Part shown: piece by piece, positions 6,902-10,005 of the stretch | How positions within the stretch are numbered: the first letter of the stretch is position 1 | Layout: every line of letters begins with the position of its first letter | Assembly: GCA_022769845.1 (NCBI GenBank) | Contig: JALEIO010000082.1 | Location: forward strand, 1-10,005 | DNA: 10,005 nt | DNA from: Oscillospiraceae bacterium | GTDB taxonomy: Bacteria; Bacillota; Clostridia; UMGS1810 | Direction: 5' to 3' | Notes under the pieces: model-generated | Databases searched by the model: none | What the model was told of the DNA's origin: nothing | What the model saw: the letters and a program-made list of their open reading frames with translations, nothing else | Translations under genes and position numbers: made by a program

Positions 6902-7754
6902 TTTTTGCCCCCTTAATGTAATCTAAAATTGCTTTTTTTGCCTTTTCCACAGTATAAATATTTTCGCCGAGGTTAACGCCTTTTTCTTTAAGTCTTCGCA
7001 CCACCTTATTAATCTGCGGCACCGAAAGCCCGATTTCCTCCAAAAGGCTGTCATTTTTGAATACATTGTCAACACTGTCGTACATAACAATTTTGCCGTC
7101 AGCCATAACTATAACTTTTTTTGCAATTTTTGCAACGTCCTCCATACTGTGCGAAATCCAAATGACAGTAATATTTTTTTCATCGTGAAGCTTTTTAATT
7201 TGCCCCAAAATTTCATCTCTTCCCTTCGGGTCAAGACCTGCGGTAGGCTCATCGAGAATTAGAATTTTCGGGTTCATTGCAAGAACGCCTGCAATGGCAA
7301 CCCTTCTTTTCTGACCGCCCGAAAGCTCAAAAGGCGATTTTTCAAGCAAATTTTCATCTATCCCGACAGTTTTTATAACCTCGCGAATAATTTTGTCAAT
7401 TTCCTCCGACGAATATCCCATATTTGTCGGTCCGAAAGCAATATCCTTATAAACCGTTTCTTCAAAAAGCTGATATTCCGGGTACTGAAACACAATTCCC
7501 ACCTTGCCGCGTACCTTGGTAAGGTTAATATCCTTTTGCGTTATATCCTCGCCGTCTATATAAATTTTGCCGCTGTCAGGCTTTATAAGACCGTTAAGAT
7601 GCTGAATAAGCGTGGATTTTCCCGAGCCTGTATGCCCTATAATGCCCACAAAATCACCATCGCTAATGTCAAAGCTGATGTTATCTAACGCAACCTTTTC
7701 AAACGGCGTGGATTTTGAATATATATGAACCAAATTTTCAACCTTTATTGACAT
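6894..7754 (-). CDS. ecfA2: Energy-coupling factor transporter ATP-binding protein EcfA2
   Basis: This 286-residue ABC ATPase forms a heterodimer with EcfA1 to power nutrient uptake through EcfT. It has Walker A GHTGSGKST (40-48), a Q-loop with Gln90 in QYPEYQLF, signature LSGGQ (144-148), Walker B ILILDEP (164-170) with catalytic Glu169, and switch His202. The QYPEYQLF sequence is characteristic of EcfA2 as against the QNPDNQ of EcfA1. The C-terminal 60 residues (FKNDSLLEEIGLSVPQI onward) match the family's EcfT-docking extension. The ATG at 7754 overlaps the end of ecfA1 by 10 bp; AGGAG lies 11 nt upstream inside ecfA1. All catalytic residues are present. Confidence 0.95.
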   Translation of the reverse strand: MSIKVENLVHIYSKSTPFEKVALDNISFDISDGDFVGIIGHTGSGKSTLIQHLNGLIKPDSGKIYIDGEDITQKDINLTKVRGKVGIVFQYPEYQLFEETVYKDIAFGPTNMGYSSEEIDKIIREVIKTVGIDENLLEKSPFELSGGQKRRVAIAGVLAMNPKILILDEPTAGLDPKGRDEILGQIKKLHDEKNITVIWISHSMEDVAKIAKKVIVMADGKIVMYDSVDNVFKNDSLLEEIGLSVPQINKVVRRLKEKGVNLGENIYTVEKAKKAILDYIKGAKND

Positions 7755-8575
7755 ATTCTTAAAATCTCCTCAACGCACTCGTCAATCTCTAAAATGTCGC
7801 TTTTTATGTTAATGCCTTCTTTTTGGAGCAAATACGCAAGATAAGTAACCTGCGGTGTATCAAGCCCAAGCGTTTTCATTTTTTCAACGTCCGAAAAAAC
7901 CTCTCTGGGCTTTCCGCAAAGCTCAATTCTGCCATCGTTGATAACAATAATCCTGTCGGACATTGCCGCCTCGTCCATATTGTGTGTAATAAGCACAATC
8001 GTCATATTAAACTCTGAATTTAAGCGTTTGATGGTTTTCATTACCTCGCGTCTGCCAATCGGGTCCAGCATAGCCGTCGGCTCGTCAAACACAATGGTTT
8101 TCGGCTTCATTGCTATGACCCCCGCAATGGCTATGCGCTGCTTTTGTCCTCCTGACAACAGGTGCGGCGCGTGATTTTTAAATTTCGTCATTCCCACCGC
8201 TTCAAGCGCATAATCAACCCTTTTTCGTATTTCATCGGGCGCAACTCCGAGATTTTCTGCCGCAAACGCTACGTCTTCTTCAACAATTGTTGCAACAATC
8301 TGATTATCGGGATTTTGAAAAACCATAGCTGTATTTTGGCGTATATCCCAAATTTTTTCCTCGCATTTTGTATCAATTCCGTCTACCAAAACACGCCCTC
8401 CGCTCGGAAGATATATTGCGTTAAAATGCTTTGCAAGCGTGGATTTTCCCGAGCCGTTATGCCCGAGAATACACAAAAACTCGCCGTTTTTTACTTCTAA
8501 ATCTATGCCCTTTAATATTAAATTTTCCTCGGTATCGTTCTCAAATCCAAACGTAAGATTTTCGGTTTTAATCAA
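7745..8575 (-). CDS. ecfA1: Energy-coupling factor transporter ATP-binding protein EcfA1, TTG start
   Basis: This 276-residue ABC ATPase is the partner of EcfA2. It has Walker A GHNGSGKST (38-46), Gln87 in QNPDNQIV (the EcfA1-type Q-loop), signature LSGGQ (140-144), Walker B TIVFDEP (160-166) with Glu165, and switch His198. The C-terminal FSDVEKMKTLGLDTPQVTYL segment is the usual extension of this subfamily. The start codon is TTG (bases 8573-8575), supported by GGAGG (8585-8589) 9 nt upstream and by family alignment of the N-terminus. A weak start codon on the first gene of a stoichiometric complex may moderate its output. It begins 24 bp after the methyltransferase gene. Confidence 0.95.
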   Translation of the reverse strand: MIKTENLTFGFENDTEENLILKGIDLEVKNGEFLCILGHNGSGKSTLAKHFNAIYLPSGGRVLVDGIDTKCEEKIWDIRQNTAMVFQNPDNQIVATIVEEDVAFAAENLGVAPDEIRKRVDYALEAVGMTKFKNHAPHLLSGGQKQRIAIAGVIAMKPKTIVFDEPTAMLDPIGRREVMKTIKRLNSEFNMTIVLITHNMDEAAMSDRIIVINDGRIELCGKPREVFSDVEKMKTLGLDTPQVTYLAYLLQKEGINIKSDILEIDECVEEILRICQ

Positions 8576-8584
8576 TTTGTCCAG

Positions 8585-8589
8585 CCTCC
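8585..8589 (-). promoter_or_regulatory. Ribosome binding site deciding the TTG start of ecfA1
   Basis: GGAGG on the minus strand, 9 nt before TTG at 8575. No in-frame ATG is close, so the site supports the non-ATG start. Confidence 0.75.
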
Positions 8590-8599
8590 GAAGTCAGTT

Positions 8600-9466
8600 T
8601 TATTTTGCAATCCATCTTGTAGCAGCGCCGCACGGAAGGCAAATATTGGAGTTTTTAATGGGAATTGCAATTTCGTCATTTGTCACATATCCTGCATATT
8701 TTGCTTTTACGGTAAGCTCCAAAACGTTTTTTACAACAGTTGACGAAACATTTGACGTGTATGAATTTACAATTACAAAAAGCGGATTGTCTGAAAGAAG
8801 ACTCATACATTTTTCGATAAGCGGGTACAATTCGTCCTCAAACTTCCACACCTCGCCGTTTGGACCTCTGCCGTATGTGGGAGGGTCCATAATTATCGCG
8901 TCGTATTTGTTTTGGCGCCTTATTTCTCGGCATACAAACTTTATAACATCATCAACAATATAGCGTATCGGCGCTTTCTCAAGCCCCGACGAAGCGGCGT
9001 TTTCTTTAGCCCACAAAACCATACCTTTTGCCGCGTCAACATGCACCACAGACGCCCCCGCCTTCGCCGCTGCAACCGTAGCGCCGCCGGTGTATGCAAA
9101 AAGGTTTAAAACCTTTATGTCGCGTTTTGCACTTCTTATTTTTTCGTCTATAAAATCCCAGTTGACCGCCTGCTCGGGAAAAATGCCCGTATGCTTAAAT
9201 CCCATAGGCTTTACGTTGAAGGTTAAATCCTTATATTTAATCTGCCACGCTTCGGGAAGTCTTTTTTTATACTCCCAGCTGCCGCCGCCCGATTTGCTTC
9301 GGTGATAATATGCGTCGCACTTTTCCCACATATCTTTGTGCTGCTTTTGCGGCCAGATAATTTGCGGGTCGGGACGCACAAGCATAAAATTTCCCCATTT
9401 TTCAAGCTTTTCGCCGTTTGCGCAGTCTATTAAATCGTAATCTGTCCAGTCGGTTGCCAATAGCAT
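8600..9466 (-). CDS. Class I SAM-dependent methyltransferase, RlmI/RlmK-like (COG1092-type) without a PUA domain
   Basis: This 288-residue Rossmann-fold methyltransferase uses S-adenosylmethionine. Motif I VLNLFAYTGG (119-128), an acidic strand end VHVDAAK (142-148, Asp144) and motif IV IMDPPTYGRG (192-201) are clear. The DPPTYGRG form, and NLFAYTGG, resemble the catalytic domain of 23S rRNA methyltransferases such as RlmI, but the N-terminal PUA RNA-binding domain of RlmI is missing. Substrate is therefore not assigned; rRNA is a reasonable guess. An ATG at 9487 would add seven residues but has no ribosome binding site. The ATG at 9466 has GGAGAG (9474-9479) at 7-nt spacing and is preferred. 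It is the first gene of the operon and is preceded by a long palindrome-rich leader. Confidence 0.85.
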   Translation of the reverse strand: MLLATDWTDYDLIDCANGEKLEKWGNFMLVRPDPQIIWPQKQHKDMWEKCDAYYHRSKSGGGSWEYKKRLPEAWQIKYKDLTFNVKPMGFKHTGIFPEQAVNWDFIDEKIRSAKRDIKVLNLFAYTGGATVAAAKAGASVVHVDAAKGMVLWAKENAASSGLEKAPIRYIVDDVIKFVCREIRRQNKYDAIIMDPPTYGRGPNGEVWKFEDELYPLIEKCMSLLSDNPLFVIVNSYTSNVSSTVVKNVLELTVKAKYAGYVTNDEIAIPIKNSNICLPCGAATRWIAK

Positions 9467-9473
9467 ATAAATT

Positions 9474-9479
9474 CTCTCC
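9474..9479 (-). promoter_or_regulatory. Ribosome binding site deciding the methyltransferase start
   Basis: GGAGAG on the minus strand sits 7 nt from ATG 9466. The upstream in-frame ATG 9487 has no such site, and GGAGAG would fall inside its coding region. Confidence 0.75.
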
Positions 9480-9507
9480 AAAAACATAATTGATTAATGT
9501 CTGCTGA

Positions 9508-9581
9508 ACAAATGGTTTTGCGAAACCATTTGTGTGAAATTTACAATTTCACACCTAAAAACAGAAATGCTATTTTTAGGT
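9508..9581. repeat. Palindromes 1-3: three overlapping hairpins
   Basis: Hairpin 1 has perfect 11-bp arms (9508-9518 and 9523-9533) with a TGCG loop. Hairpin 2 has perfect 10-bp arms GTGTGAAATT/AATTTCACAC (9532-9541 and 9545-9554) with a 3-nt loop. Hairpin 3 has 9-bp arms ACCTAAAAA/TTTTTAGGT (9553-9561 and 9573-9581). Each shares two bases with the next, so adjacent hairpins compete at their junctions. A short TGAT/TGAC tetranucleotide run (about 9590-9604) follows. Confidence 0.85.
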
Positions 9582-9604
9582 TCACGTCATTGATTGACTG
9601 ACTG

Positions 9605-9739
9605 TTTGTGTCGGCTGTCGTCTCCCGACAGCCGACACAAAGTGCAAGTTTTTTGACAAAAACAGCACAAAAACCTTGCACCTGAACAATTCTGAAACGC
9701 TTGCAAACCGCTATGCGGCTGCGTTTCAGAATTGTTCAG
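9605..9739. repeat. Palindromes 4-6: three hairpins abutting with no spacer
   Basis: Hairpin 4 has perfect 16-bp GC-rich arms (9605-9620 and 9626-9641) around TCTCC. Hairpin 5 starts at the next base, with arms of 14 bp and one mismatch (9642-9655 and 9668-9681; ends GTGCAAG/CTTGCAC). Hairpin 6 again starts at the next base, with perfect 19-bp arms (9682-9700 and 9721-9739) and a nested CCGC-tat-GCGG hairpin (9708-9718) in its loop. Confidence 0.9.
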
Positions 9740-9745
9740 CAGCCA

Positions 9746-9838
9746 TTTATTAAGGCGCAAAGCCATAATAAACAAATTTCGCAGCCTTTTATCACCTGAT
9801 TAAATTAAGATAAAACCGCGGGCACAGAAAGCGGCTGC
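9746..9838. repeat. Palindromes 7-8: hairpin and branched structure at the promoter-proximal end
   Basis: Hairpin 7 pairs TTTATTA-a-GGC with GCC-a-TAATAAA (9746-9756 and 9762-9772). Structure 8 could fold as a three-way junction: outer GCAG (9781-9784) with CTGC (9835-9838), enclosing TTTTATC/GATAAAA (9787-9793 and 9809-9815) and CCGC/GCGG (9816-9819 and 9831-9834). GCGGCTGC occurs both here (9831-9838) and in hairpin 6 (9715-9722). Confidence 0.6.
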
Positions 9839-9857
9839 ATATTAATTTTAATTATTT

Positions 9858-9886
9858 ATTATATCAGTTTTTTTACATAACGTCAA
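9858..9886 (-). promoter_or_regulatory. Sigma-A promoter of the methyltransferase-ecf-truA-cvpA operon
   Basis: On the minus strand TTGACG (9881-9886) and a perfect TATAAT (9858-9863) are separated by 17 bp. The predicted start near 9851 places the whole palindrome array in a leader of about 385 nt before the ATG at 9466. No later promoter is obvious between the array and the gene. Confidence 0.75.
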
Positions 9887-9915
9887 TTATTTATCCTCAA
9901 TTTGTTTGAATATAC

Positions 9916-9944
9916 AAAAAACAGACGGAAAATCCGCCTGTTTT
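9916..9944 (-). terminator. Intrinsic terminator of the gene entering from the right edge
   Basis: Arms 9918-9929 and 9933-9944 form a 12-bp stem with a 3-nt loop. The one imperfect pair is A-C on the plus strand but G-U in minus-strand RNA, showing the working direction. Six U residues follow (9916-9921, partly in the stem). It lies 12 bp past a minus-strand stop codon. Confidence 0.85.
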
Positions 9945-9955
9945 GAATAAATTTT

Positions 9956-10005
9956 TTATGCCTGCTCCGAAACAAACGCAAGCTCCACGGTTTTTGTAAG
10001 AATAT
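9956..10005 (-). CDS. C-terminal end of an unidentified gene, cut by the window edge
   Basis: The minus-strand frame ends ILTKTVELAFVSEQA followed by TAA (9956-9958), just ahead of a strong terminator of the same orientation. That placement makes a real gene end likely. Fifteen residues are too few to identify the protein; I do not recognise it. Confidence 0.5.
   Translation of the reverse strand, partial: ILTKTVELAFVSEQA

Larger units (their letters stand above)
9501..9838. repeat. Dense array of adjoining palindromes in the operon leader
   Basis: This 338-bp non-coding stretch contains at least eight inverted repeats, most perfect, and several directly abutting or sharing bases. It is bounded on the left by CTGCTGAACAA (9501-9511), whose exact reverse complement TTGTTCAGCAG recurs at 9732-9742, so the first 242 bp have 11-bp terminal inverted repeats like a MITE. 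None of the stems is followed by a U-run, so they are not ordinary terminators. I see no convincing gene; the open frames inside (such as 9587-9775, minus) lack ribosome binding sites and are made of palindrome arms. Candidate explanations are a MITE or REP-like element, or a structured RNA leader. Confidence 0.8.

Noticed and set aside
8439..8963. 174-residue plus-strand open frame
   Set aside because: It is antisense to ecfA1 and the methyltransferase gene, whose motifs are clear; no ribosome binding site or domain.
9587..9775. 62-residue minus-strand open frame inside the palindrome array
   Set aside because: It is built from palindrome arms, has no ribosome binding site and a low-complexity, Cys-rich product; most likely chance.
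9501..9838. Palindrome array as a CRISPR array or integron attC array
   Set aside because: The units differ in sequence and length, there are no uniform spacers, and no cas or integrase gene is present.
9501..9838. Palindrome array as a retron, T-box or known riboswitch
   Set aside because: No reverse transcriptase is near, no T-box core sequence was found, and no stem carries a terminator U-tract before the gene.

Overview
The window looks like a low-GC Firmicute chromosome, most likely a Clostridia-type (Eubacteriales) organism. This is inferred from the AT-rich DNA, strong AGGAGG-type ribosome binding sites, near-consensus sigma-A promoters (TTGACA-17-TATAAT), the ecfA1-ecfA2-ecfT-truA gene order typical of Firmicutes, and a DUF5711-type protein. 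No species can be named from the sequence alone.

Region 1 (1-3353) is accessory DNA. It opens with the 3' end of an IS3-family transposase and its probable right terminal inverted repeat (about 465-488). Ten bases beyond that end is the stop codon of a small excisionase-like helix-turn-helix gene on the minus strand. Upstream of that gene lies a 787-residue minus-strand protein that appears to join an archaeo-eukaryotic-primase-like N-terminus, a Cys-rich (zinc-like) knot and an SF2 helicase. Its strong promoter sits in a very AT-rich 250-bp region with inverted and tandem repeats, which could be an operator and/or a replication origin. Together these look like the replication and excision part of an integrated element lying immediately 3' of tRNA-Trp. 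An integrase would be expected to the left, where the IS has landed; it is not visible here.

Region 2 (3354-3516) is a tRNA-Trp(CCA) gene on the minus strand with a consensus promoter, an encoded CCA end and a clear intrinsic terminator.

Region 3 (3557-9466) is a tight seven-gene minus-strand operon. In transcription order it encodes a class I SAM-dependent methyltransferase, EcfA1, EcfA2, EcfT, TruA, a DUF5711-like membrane-anchored protein and a CvpA-family membrane protein. EcfA1, EcfA2 and EcfT form the shared energy-coupling module that powers uptake of vitamins and trace nutrients through separate S-components, none of which is encoded here. TruA modifies the tRNA anticodon arm.

Region 4 (9467-9955) is a long intergenic stretch upstream of that operon. 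It has a consensus promoter at 9858-9886, so the transcript should have a leader of roughly 385 nt. Most of that leader (9501-9838) is packed with perfect or near-perfect palindromes, several directly abutting or sharing bases. This is the most unusual structure in the window. The extreme right end holds the last 16 codons (including stop) of another minus-strand gene and its terminator.
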